In this document: positions 12,724-20,718 of the stretch, piece after piece
Layout of the letters: each line of letters opens with the position of its first letter
How positions within the stretch are numbered: position 1 is the stretch's first letter
IMG/VR virus record: IMGVR_UViG_3300037264_003480
Span: 1 to 20,778 of that record
Length of the DNA stretch: 20,778 nucleotides
DNA from: a virus
Reading direction: 5' to 3' (one strand)
The notes under the pieces: model-generated
Seen by the model: the letters and a program-made list of their open reading frames with translations, nothing else
Told to the model about the DNA's origin: nothing
Database searches by the model: none
Made by a program: the position numbers and the translations under genes

Positions 12724-15700
12724 TGCCTAGGGAAGTTATAGAGCTTGCGACGTTCGGTGGAATGGTTTCTAATCCTGATCTTCAGGATATTCCTATTAAT
12801 GCGGCCGATTGGCGTGAGGATGTAGACGCTGATTCCGCCGACGGTATTCTGCGTGGTCGCAAGGGAGATACTACCGTTGCTACGACTTATGGAAAGACCG
12901 CGATAGCGGCCCGACTTATTTATCGGGATATTTCTCTTAGAGACCTGGTCTACCTGAACCCGGTTGACCAGCGTATTGAGGCCGTCAAGGATCTGTACGG
13001 CACTCCAGTATTAGTAGGTAACGGTGGAAGCGATCCGATTGTCGTCGCTGAGAAGGCCGCTGCTTCAGTTCTGAATAATGTCGTTCACTACGGACTTGGA
13101 AATCAGGCGCCTAAATGGGCTGGGTACATTAATCATGATCGCTTTGGCATTAACACGGCAGATAAAACTCTGTTTAGGGTACTCGATGATACCGTAACTA
13201 CCGGTAATGCAACACCCTATTTTCACAAGGTGTTGGCCGATAGTCTTTACTACTATGGCATTCAGCTTGATGGTATCTATATTTATAAGATCGACAAGAC
13301 TACGGGGTTGTTTGTTTCTAAGTCAATAGCCTTTGTGAAGACCAGGGCATTCTGTCATGCAGAGTCTGGCTACGCTTATCTTTTTGACCAGGCTGGTAGT
13401 GACGGGATACTCTATAAAATTCAGCTCTCTGATCTTACAATTACCATTACAAGAACTCTTTCCGCCTTTACCGGAATACAATCTACGTTCACTCCGTATA
13501 TAAGCGATATACTTGCTACCACTAATCGTGTGTGGTTTGCCTTTCATGGCCCGCTCTTAAAAGAGTTTCCCGATGGTTCCAATGGGACAAATTGGGTGTA
13601 TACCATTCCACGAACAGAGGCGGATTCATCCGGTGGCTCTAGCACTAATACCAATCGGACTCCGTTAATTACGGGCGGCAGTATGGCAGTTGGACGCTTT
13701 ATAAATCTTCGTATATTTTCAGATACGACTCGCACCCTGGTATCTAGTGTGACGAAGCAATTAGTACAGACATTCCCGGTTTCCCTTGTAAAGCTTTCAG
13801 GAACCAGCGTTGCATGGCTTGCTCGTTATTCAGGCGGGTACTCTACTTATGGAGATATTGGTGGGCTGGCCTTTACTGAATATCATAATCATATTCGAGA
13901 AAATGATAGTGGCGGAATATATCAGGCTGTTCGAGGAGACGTGATCGCCTTTAATATTGGCGAGAGTGATGCCTCCGCAACTCTTCAGCCCTTTCATAGC
14001 ATATACGATGTAAGTGGTCCGTCCTCTATTTATGGGTGGTGTGGCGAAGATACGTCGTTGGCTACATCCGACATAGACATGTTTATTGTTGTAAGTAAAA
14101 ATATTCTACAACATCATGCAGCGTTTAATAATCCAGTGCCGACAGTTGGCGTCTCCGCCGATCAGCGTGCTGCGACCAAGTATTCTGGGACTGTTGGTGG
14201 GGCAAACTTTGCCGCGGTAACCGTTGATCTTTCTCCGGCTACCGACGCGGTGATTCTTTCCAGGCAGGCCGGGAGCGCTCCAGGAATTGAAAAAATTAAC
14301 GTAGACTGGACAGCCAACATTACCAAGCCCGCCGCTGCTCACGAAGGATCTAATATTATTATATCTTCAACAGTCGTTACCTCTACAACTGCATTTACGG
14401 ATAACAGATCCTACTTTTATCGTTTTAGTTTTACTTTTAATTTTACAGAAGAGAGCCCGCTGGGATTACTGGCATATCGTATAGATCGTGCTGCTGGAGT
14501 TAAAGATGGGGCAAGAGTATCGGTGATTATCCGAGACACCGCCCTTCTTAGTTCCAGGGTGACCGCTGTAAATGTTTATAGGGCTAGTGGTACATACCAA
14601 GGGAATACGCCTGATGGCTTCTATCGTCGGGTCAAAACTATTTCCACCACAGATCAGTCTTTTGTAGCTAGCGGAATAACATCAATGTCGCACTCTTTTG
14701 ATGATTTAGAAGAGAGTATTGGGGCAGCTTTTGAAGCCAGAGCCGGGTATAGTGAAACATTGGAAGACGTAGGGATGCAGTATACATTATCTGCGGCCCT
14801 AAATGGATCGCTGTTTATTGGCAAGTGCTATCATACGGAGCTTCCAGATGCCCTAAGGTATATTTTTAAGAGCAAGTCTTTTCGTTATTCTACGTTTGAT
14901 CGCATTAACGAATACCTAATTCTTCCTGCTATTCCTACTGCTATGGCTGGGTGGAATGGAAGACTGTATGTATGCACGAAGACCGACCTTTACCGTATTA
15001 ATCCCGACGGACTTTTTATCGAGGACGTTTTTCATGGAGTAGGAGCTATAGATCAAGGCTGTATTGTGGTAACTCATGCCGGCATGTTTATATACGATCA
15101 GGAGAGTATCTACTTACACGACGGGAAATCTCTTAGCAATATAGGCTACCCCATTCAAAGACGCAGTAACTTAGTGTCTGTGCCTGGATCATTTGCTCTT
15201 GAGAATATTTCTCATACACAGTATAATCCCATTGGTAGTTATTTCCAAGACCAAGGAAGCGTATGTTATCTGGTAAGTACCAGTTCTACTGGTAATTATC
15301 TTTTAGTCTTTAATATACGACGGGGGGAATGGGGAGTATGGAAGTTGGCCGACAATCCAGGAACGTCGAGGGTAAATATATTTGGGGGTATAAATGGCGA
15401 GTTGTATTTTTCAGATACTGCCGCTCTGCTTAAGATAGCCGACTCAGGAACGCGAAAGATATTTAACTGGTACTCCAAGGTATTTACCGGCGACCAGACT
15501 CATGACAATAAGAAGTTTTATATTATGCGTCCTAAGGCTAAAGGAGAGGACGCTTCCTCTGTTCTAAATAAAACTTATTCAGCAGACGATGCTGCTTTTG
15601 TAGCGACTGCCGCCGGAGACCTGATTAATTCAGCCGATAGAAAAAAGAACCGGATTCAGCTGCGACTCAATACGTCGGGCGGAACGGCCGGCAATGTTAG

Positions 15701-15749
15701 CGTGCAGTCTCTATCGTTAGTTTTCCGTTCCCTATTGGGGGAGAGATAA
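12723..15749 (+). CDS. Large tail protein, probable tail nozzle/tubular protein
   Basis: The largest protein here, 1008 residues, starting in a TAATG overlap. It opens with VIELATFGGMVSNPDLQDIP and GILRGRKGD, as do many phage tail-tube/nozzle proteins that begin with a conserved segment docking on the adaptor. The body is beta-rich with repeated blade-like units, and the C-terminal third has typical propeller wording: LYVCTKTDLYRINPDG (about 748-763), MFIYDQESIYLHDG and VFNIRRGEWGVWKL (about 862-875). In short-tailed phages such proteins form the hexameric nozzle that closes the tail. Position just before the fibre genes supports this. I see no signal peptide or membrane segment. A siphovirus-type tail is unlikely, as no tape measure or tube gene is present. 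Confidence 0.65.
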   Translation: MPREVIELATFGGMVSNPDLQDIPINAADWREDVDADSADGILRGRKGDTTVATTYGKTAIAARLIYRDISLRDLVYLNPVDQRIEAVKDLYGTPVLVGNGGSDPIVVAEKAAASVLNNVVHYGLGNQAPKWAGYINHDRFGINTADKTLFRVLDDTVTTGNATPYFHKVLADSLYYYGIQLDGIYIYKIDKTTGLFVSKSIAFVKTRAFCHAESGYAYLFDQAGSDGILYKIQLSDLTITITRTLSAFTGIQSTFTPYISDILATTNRVWFAFHGPLLKEFPDGSNGTNWVYTIPRTEADSSGGSSTNTNRTPLITGGSMAVGRFINLRIFSDTTRTLVSSVTKQLVQTFPVSLVKLSGTSVAWLARYSGGYSTYGDIGGLAFTEYHNHIRENDSGGIYQAVRGDVIAFNIGESDASATLQPFHSIYDVSGPSSIYGWCGEDTSLATSDIDMFIVVSKNILQHHAAFNNPVPTVGVSADQRAATKYSGTVGGANFAAVTVDLSPATDAVILSRQAGSAPGIEKINVDWTANITKPAAAHEGSNIIISSTVVTSTTAFTDNRSYFYRFSFTFNFTEESPLGLLAYRIDRAAGVKDGARVSVIIRDTALLSSRVTAVNVYRASGTYQGNTPDGFYRRVKTISTTDQSFVASGITSMSHSFDDLEESIGAAFEARAGYSETLEDVGMQYTLSAALNGSLFIGKCYHTELPDALRYIFKSKSFRYSTFDRINEYLILPAIPTAMAGWNGRLYVCTKTDLYRINPDGLFIEDVFHGVGAIDQGCIVVTHAGMFIYDQESIYLHDGKSLSNIGYPIQRRSNLVSVPGSFALENISHTQYNPIGSYFQDQGSVCYLVSTSSTGNYLLVFNIRRGEWGVWKLADNPGTSRVNIFGGINGELYFSDTAALLKIADSGTRKIFNWYSKVFTGDQTHDNKKFYIMRPKAKGEDASSVLNKTYSADDAAFVATAAGDLINSADRKKNRIQLRLNTSGGTAGNVSVQSLSLVFRSLLGER

Positions 15750-16405
15750 TGCCGCTGATTAGAGGTCGCCGCCTCCCACAGCTGGGAGATCCCGCTTTGG
15801 AGCGGGCATTCCAATCTCTATATGATGATATTAATAGTATATTAGAGGGAATACAAAGACCGTCTCATGTTGGTAACCCCAGGGGAGATGAGGGCAAGCC
15901 TGGCGATATTCGCTTGACAATGGATCCAGGTGGGCAGTTCTTCTTGCAGGCTCGGTATAAGGAGGGATGGGTTTCGTCGGCTAAGAATGCGTTTCAATTC
16001 ATGCTGAACGAGAACGCTAGACCTGAAATAGTTATTACGGGTGGTGGGCTGACTTCTACCCCTGGGAAGCCCGTGGTTTTTGGGCTTTCTGAAACTGGCG
16101 TAATCCCTGGTAGCTATACTCGTACAAATCTAACGGTTGATGCTTTTGGGCGTATTACGACAGCAGCAAATGGCGGGGGGTCAGGGCAGATTACTTCGGC
16201 GGCTGGAGCGGGGATCGTTGCGGTTACATTGACTGGTCAGCCCAATGCAAACTATATTCCAGATGGCTTTCTTTTAACGTCTACAGGAGAAAAGTCCCTT
16301 GTAATTCCACAGATTCCCCCATTAACCGACTCGAGAACAGCTGGTGGATTTAATATGAGAGTATTTGAAGCTGGAACGCTTTACACGTGGGTGCTATCGA
16401 TATGA
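15749..16405 (+). CDS. Fibre-base or short tail-fibre protein
   Basis: A 218-residue protein starting in a TAATG overlap after a strong ribosome site (GGGGGAGAG). It begins with a helical docking region (LGDPALERAFQSLYDDINSI), then a segment GNPRGDEGKPGDIRLTMDPG that recalls collagen-like or fibre linkers. Residues about 112-144 contain GVIPGSYTRTNLTVDAFGRI, a turn-strand motif recurrent in phage tail fibres. The C-terminus is beta-rich. It probably attaches fibres to the nozzle. It has no signal peptide, unlike the two fibre genes that follow. The stop overlaps the next gene's start (ATGA, 16402). Confidence 0.65.
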   Translation: MPLIRGRRLPQLGDPALERAFQSLYDDINSILEGIQRPSHVGNPRGDEGKPGDIRLTMDPGGQFFLQARYKEGWVSSAKNAFQFMLNENARPEIVITGGGLTSTPGKPVVFGLSETGVIPGSYTRTNLTVDAFGRITTAANGGGSGQITSAAGAGIVAVTLTGQPNANYIPDGFLLTSTGEKSLVIPQIPPLTDSRTAGGFNMRVFEAGTLYTWVLSI

Positions 16406-18513
16406 GGGTAACCGTTATATTGTTATTTCTCTTGGCGACAGGCCCTGCGTTTTCACAGACAAGGGCCCCCCTAGCTAAACACGATACGGTGAGCTCTTTT
16501 ACTTCAGCCAGTATGCTTTTGCTCTATGATACGATTCGTGTTGCTGGTTATATTCAAGGAGATTCAGTCGGTTCCTCCGTTACGCCACCCTACGGTAAAG
16601 GAAATTTGATAATTAAGGGAATGAGTGGAATTTACTATCGTTATCCGAACGGCGTCGAACGTAACCTCGATTCGGCAACGGCAGGTGGTGCGGGTGAGGC
16701 AAATACTGCGTCGAACCTCGGCGGAGGTCTCGCTAATTTTGACAGTAAGAGCGGAGTGGATTTAAGGTTCAATTCTTTTGAGGCAGCCGACTTTAATCTT
16801 GCTGCCAACCTTCTCTCCATAGACGATGCGAATTGGGCCAGTCAAACAGAATTAAATCTAAAGTCTCCCCTTGCGTCTCCGACATTTACGGGGACTGTCA
16901 TAATTCCAACGCCGTTTACACTTGGAGCCGTCTCAGTGGTTCCGACGGGCACGGAATTGAATTATGTAGATGGAGTCACATCTGCGATTCAAACACAATT
17001 AGATGCAAAGGTTCCTACTACGCGGACACTGACGATCAACGGTACGACGAATGAAGTAACATCGTCCGCAGGAAGCCAGGACTTATCGGCTAATAGAACC
17101 TGGACACTGGGGCTGCCAGATTATGTAACCGTTACCGAGGATTTAACGATTTCAGATACACTTACCTTTTCTAATGCCGGGCTAAGTGGTTTTGCTGGAA
17201 TCATCAATAGTAATGTACTATCGTCTACAAGAAATTGGAACCTCCCCAATGCCAACGGAACATTCGCCGTGTCGGCAACAAGCCCGCTTGCGCTCGATGC
17301 TACGTCTGGCGCGCTTACTTTAACAACCGTTCCAGTCACCAAAGGCGGAACAAATAGTACGAATTACACAGCCGGAAGCATTATTTTTGCAGGTGCCAGC
17401 GGAACGTCGTTGACCGAAGATAATACAAATTTATTTTATGACGATGCACTTAATCGACTTGGTCTTGGCACGGCTTCTCCGGTTAGTGATTTTCATAGTT
17501 CCTCTGCGTCGCCAGTAATATCATTTACTTCGACGAACAATGTGTCGGGCGTTCGATTTAATGTTACCGCAACGGCAACCACCGCTTTTCGTTGGCAATA
17601 TGCGGGCGTAACTTATTTGACCATGATGCCAAGCGGTAATTTTGGTGTGGGTGATGGTACTCCTGCGTCATTATTTACAGTTGGGTCTGGTGACTTGTTT
17701 CAAGTGGGATCGGATGGTGATATTGACAGGATTAAAGACCTTCCGTTTTCTTGGTATTCTACGCGAACCGGTAGCGGCTTCATGTTTGATGATGGGGCTG
17801 GGAATATAAGTTTGAATACACCGGGCAATCAATCCATGTCGAGTAGTGTAGAGTTGTTTGAGGAATGGATTTCGGCCACCGCCACCGGCAATCTCGGGTG
17901 GGCGGCGGCCACGACAGGCAGCGGTGCATTCATCCCAAGCATTCCAGTCAACTATCCAAGTACTGCAGATTCAAATGCTTTCGGAATCCTCTCATTTGTC
18001 TGTGGGACTGCGTCAAGTGGTCGCTCAAATGCTTATCTCAACACGAACAACATTTCATTCGAGGGTGGGGCGACTGAGTTTGAGATTCGTATGAAAACCC
18101 CCGCCGATGTAACTGCGGCGAGGGACTATGCGATGGTTCTTGGGATGGGGGATAGTTTACTCTCGATTACGCACCGTGATGCCGTGGCCTTTCAGTGGGT
18201 GGCCGATAGTAGCTCTCAGCAGTGGCGCGGTATGACATCTAATAACGGAACCAAGAGTTATGTTACTGGAGGTAGTGCGATTACAGCAAGTACGTGGTAT
18301 AGGCTGCGGGCCGAGGTGAATGCTTTGGGAACTTCAGTTACGTTTTACGTTAACGGGTCTTCTATTGGAACTATAACTACCAACATTCCGTCCGATGTTA
18401 CAGCGAGGATGGTTTCACCCCACATCAAGATAGTGCGCTATTTAGCGGGAACGACGCAGACGATGTATGTTGATTATTTTTATCTAAAAAAATCTTTTTC
18501 TCCTACGAGATAG
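16402..18513 (+). CDS. Tail-fibre-like protein with signal peptide and lectin-like C-terminus
   Basis: A 703-residue protein. I chose ATG 16402 over 16387 because 16402 makes an ATGA overlap with the previous stop and puts a perfect signal peptide at the N-terminus: MRVTVILLFLLATGPAFS|Q. The mature protein shows fibre repeats: SPLASPTFTGTV (155-166), DGVTSAIQTQLDAK (190-203), LGLGTASPVSDFH (about 353-365) and MPSGNFGVGDGTP. Residues about 476-700 form a concanavalin/LamG-like beta-sandwich, with the tell-tale STWYRLRAEVNALG and VTFYVNGSSIG (about 630-655), a likely glycan-binding domain. Such a protein should bind host surface sugars. The Sec signal at the start is unexpected for a fibre assembled in the cytoplasm, so it may act outside the cell. 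Confidence 0.7.
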   Translation: MRVTVILLFLLATGPAFSQTRAPLAKHDTVSSFTSASMLLLYDTIRVAGYIQGDSVGSSVTPPYGKGNLIIKGMSGIYYRYPNGVERNLDSATAGGAGEANTASNLGGGLANFDSKSGVDLRFNSFEAADFNLAANLLSIDDANWASQTELNLKSPLASPTFTGTVIIPTPFTLGAVSVVPTGTELNYVDGVTSAIQTQLDAKVPTTRTLTINGTTNEVTSSAGSQDLSANRTWTLGLPDYVTVTEDLTISDTLTFSNAGLSGFAGIINSNVLSSTRNWNLPNANGTFAVSATSPLALDATSGALTLTTVPVTKGGTNSTNYTAGSIIFAGASGTSLTEDNTNLFYDDALNRLGLGTASPVSDFHSSSASPVISFTSTNNVSGVRFNVTATATTAFRWQYAGVTYLTMMPSGNFGVGDGTPASLFTVGSGDLFQVGSDGDIDRIKDLPFSWYSTRTGSGFMFDDGAGNISLNTPGNQSMSSSVELFEEWISATATGNLGWAAATTGSGAFIPSIPVNYPSTADSNAFGILSFVCGTASSGRSNAYLNTNNISFEGGATEFEIRMKTPADVTAARDYAMVLGMGDSLLSITHRDAVAFQWVADSSSQQWRGMTSNNGTKSYVTGGSAITASTWYRLRAEVNALGTSVTFYVNGSSIGTITTNIPSDVTARMVSPHIKIVRYLAGTTQTMYVDYFYLKKSFSPTR

Positions 18514-18522
18514 GGTGTCACG

Positions 18523-20196
18523 ATGAGACAGATATATATAATTGGGATCATCTTGTTGTATGTTACTTGTAACGCTCAGGAAGTACCATACGGAACATCT
18601 CTAACAGGGAGCGATACATTATGGTTGAATTATCTCAAGGTGACAAACACTGCTGACGACGCTGATGCGCCGACAATTCTATTGGATAACGTTGCCGGAG
18701 GCAGGCGGTATGATCTCAAAGCGTTAGGCAGTGGACATCTTGAGTGGACAGACTATAACGGCGGATCGCCGAAATATCTCTTTGGGTTCGATGGACTTAA
18801 TGCAAAGGTTTATACAACAGAGACAACTCTTGGTCTTGGTATCGCCCGCACGGACGCTATCGCTAACCCCCTGAGCGTAAAGGGAGCCGTAAGCATCGGC
18901 GCGTCGTATATCAATATTGCCGCTCCTGCCAATGGACTTATTTCTGAGGGGACTATCGCTATTGGTACGTCCGCACCTGCCGCCTCATCCCAGCTACAGG
19001 TAAGCGATGGCACAGCTATCCTTGCCGGGCTTATCGGGGCGTCTGATAAGTGGTTATTTACCGTAAATAATACCGCTCCGGGACTCGTCGGGATCGTAGC
19101 AAGTAACACGGTCAGTCATAGAATGGTATTCAAGGGTACGCGGGCACGCGGGACAACTGATGTTCCGACAAAATTATCGGCAGATGACGATGTCGTGTCG
19201 CTCTTGGGTGTTATATGGGACAGCTCAACAGGAAGGGCGACAGGAGAAATTCTATTCGAAGCTGACGGCGCATCGTTACCAAGCGTCGCTCCGCAAAGGA
19301 TTTCATTCCTTACAGGGGCGACCACGTCCCGCACAGAACGTATGCGAATCACGAGCGGTGGTCTTGTCGGTATTGGCGTTACACCTACGACAATATTGCA
19401 TGTGAAAGGCGCAGACAATACAACAGTCCAGACTATCGAGATTGCGGCGACACAAGCCAATGTAACGGCGGCGGACATATTCATGGATTTCCGCAGTTCA
19501 TCCGGGAGCGAAGGCACCATTGCAGGGACGGCTGTGGCCGGCGTGATAGCATTCAATACATTTACTGGGGCGCATTATGCACAAAAACAGAATGAAGCCG
19601 AAAATATGATAACAGGGATGATTGTTTCTGCGACGGGGAATGTCATGCCGGGCGGGGATTATCTTCCTATGATTACCAAATCGACGGGTCGAAACGATAA
19701 AGCCGTCTACGGAGTTTATGCCTCAAAGATTGCCGATGGTTACACGACGACCGAGATCGACTCACTGCGAGGATTGAAACGATTGCATGATTCTGTGCAA
19801 GTGATTTATGACTCACTCCAAATCAAAATCAACGGGGGCGATACGCTGATTCAGCAAATCAGCGTGCCACCGATACCCTCATTCAAAGGGCATACGCTGG
19901 ATTACGCGAAAGGACATCCTGCAAAAGATTTGCATCAGGTGTTCGCCGTCGGCACGGGAGTCATTCTCGTTACCGACGCAGGCGGGAATATAGCGGTGGG
20001 GGATTTTATAGCATCCAGTCCAACGAGAGGGCTTGGGGAGCGACAGACTATCGGCGGATTAGGGGTGACATCGGATCCGGTTGAATATGGTTACACGGCA
20101 GCAAAGGCAACGGTGAATGTCGATTTCGCCACAGTCCCCGTGCATCCACAACTTGGCGTGAAGGTGAAAATGATTCCCTGTACCTATGCGTTTTAG
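18523..20196 (+). CDS. Second signal-peptide fibre/adhesin-like protein
   Basis: A 557-residue protein with AGGGTG upstream of ATG 18523. It starts with a signal peptide (MRQIYIIGIILLYVTCNA|Q). Cys16 is in a poor lipobox (YVTC), so a lipoprotein is possible but less likely. Features: VGIGVTPTTILHVKG (about 281-295), a repeat style common in bacterial and phage fibre proteins; FNTFTGAHYAQ (about 344) with a G-x-H motif; a coiled coil (RGLKRLHDSVQVIYDSLQIK, about 415-434); and a C-terminal domain with NIAVGDFIASSPTRGLGE and a terminal IPCTYAF. This C-terminus resembles domains ending fibre-like proteins of marine phages and large DNA viruses (GDxI-SS, then AK-x-V, then CTY), a recall-based match. 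Codon use looks GC-richer than in neighbouring genes, suggesting a separate origin. Confidence 0.65.
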   Translation: MRQIYIIGIILLYVTCNAQEVPYGTSLTGSDTLWLNYLKVTNTADDADAPTILLDNVAGGRRYDLKALGSGHLEWTDYNGGSPKYLFGFDGLNAKVYTTETTLGLGIARTDAIANPLSVKGAVSIGASYINIAAPANGLISEGTIAIGTSAPAASSQLQVSDGTAILAGLIGASDKWLFTVNNTAPGLVGIVASNTVSHRMVFKGTRARGTTDVPTKLSADDDVVSLLGVIWDSSTGRATGEILFEADGASLPSVAPQRISFLTGATTSRTERMRITSGGLVGIGVTPTTILHVKGADNTTVQTIEIAATQANVTAADIFMDFRSSSGSEGTIAGTAVAGVIAFNTFTGAHYAQKQNEAENMITGMIVSATGNVMPGGDYLPMITKSTGRNDKAVYGVYASKIADGYTTTEIDSLRGLKRLHDSVQVIYDSLQIKINGGDTLIQQISVPPIPSFKGHTLDYAKGHPAKDLHQVFAVGTGVILVTDAGGNIAVGDFIASSPTRGLGERQTIGGLGVTSDPVEYGYTAAKATVNVDFATVPVHPQLGVKVKMIPCTYAF

Positions 20197-20230
20197 AGGT
20201 CGAAAAAGACAGCCTTGTGAGATGAAATAG

Positions 20231-20596
20231 ATGCCGGACTCGCTCTTCATGGAACAGGCGCACGAACTCACCCATGAGGTGTTTTTCTTTATTGTGCCGA
20301 TTCTACTGATGTTTTTTCTCAAATCATTTGTAGAGGAAATAGTGGGTGGGTTGCTCTGGAAGTGGAGGTCTGGCTATGACGAGGACGATCTGGTGAAGCT
20401 TAATGGTGACTGGGCGAGAATCGTTCACATCGGGCTGTTCAGATCGAAGTTCTACGTTTACGTCATCAATGCGCGGGATGAAATTGTCGGTGGGTATAAA
20501 ATGTCGGTCTTGAATAACGAACTGAGGAAAATGACCCTGAAAGAACCGTTAAATCTCATCGACATCCCAAAGAACCTAAGAAAAGTTACCAATTAG
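20231..20596 (+). CDS. Small membrane protein resembling an MscS pore helix plus beta domain
   Basis: A 121-residue protein. A hydrophobic helix at about 17-32 (FFFIVPILLMFFLKSF) continues into EEIVGGLLWKW, then YDEDDLVKLNGDWARIVHIG (49-68) and a strand-rich end reaching LNNELRK (94-100). This order parallels the last pore helix and beta domain of small mechanosensitive channels (MscS), where 'GD-V-i-G-xG-V--I' and a final 'pN' motif occur. Only the core is present, with no N-terminal membrane helices. Function is unproven: osmotic valve, lysis helper or inner-membrane tether are possible. A weak ribosome site precedes ATG 20231, which stands 34 nt after the fibre stop. Confidence 0.55.
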   Translation: MPDSLFMEQAHELTHEVFFFIVPILLMFFLKSFVEEIVGGLLWKWRSGYDEDDLVKLNGDWARIVHIGLFRSKFYVYVINARDEIVGGYKMSVLNNELRKMTLKEPLNLIDIPKNLRKVTN

Positions 20597-20626
20597 TATT
20601 GCGCACTTCGGTAACATAGTCATCGA

Positions 20627-20645
20627 CATAGACACTATGTCTATG
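20627..20645. repeat. Perfect 8-bp dyad, operator-like
   Basis: CATAGACA-cta-TGTCTATG is a perfect 19-bp palindrome with a 3-nt centre. The 3-nt loop would also allow an RNA hairpin, but no T-run follows within ten bases. A binding site for a dimeric regulator is the simplest reading. Confidence 0.5.
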
Positions 20646-20652
20646 ATCGTAA

Positions 20653-20668
20653 GTTGCATTTTTGCAAC
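20653..20668. repeat. 6-bp hairpin dyad GTTGCA-tttt-TGCAAC
   Basis: A perfect 6-bp dyad with a 4-T centre lies 7 bases after the 19-bp palindrome. The stem is too weak and lacks a downstream T-run, so it is not a normal terminator. The pair of dyads may form a composite operator for the gene starting at 20719. Confidence 0.4.
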
Positions 20669-20718
20669 ATATTAGTTAAATTCACCCATAATTATACAAC
20701 ACAATAAAGGAATCACTC

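Larger units (their letters stand above)
20597..20718 (+). promoter_or_regulatory. Palindrome-rich gap with possible promoter for the next unit
   Basis: These 122 bases contain no gene but two perfect dyads (20627-20645 and 20653-20668), followed by AT-rich sequence and a good ribosome site (AAAGGAA) before the next start. A TTGCAA at 20662 followed by CATAAT at 20687 gives only a poor promoter match (19-nt spacing). The gap is the largest after the accessory region and marks a transcription-unit boundary. Confidence 0.4.

Noticed and set aside
19116-19556. 146-codon minus-strand frame opposite the second fibre
   Set aside because: Low-complexity Val/Ala/Pro/Ser translation typical of antisense to GC-rich coding sequence.
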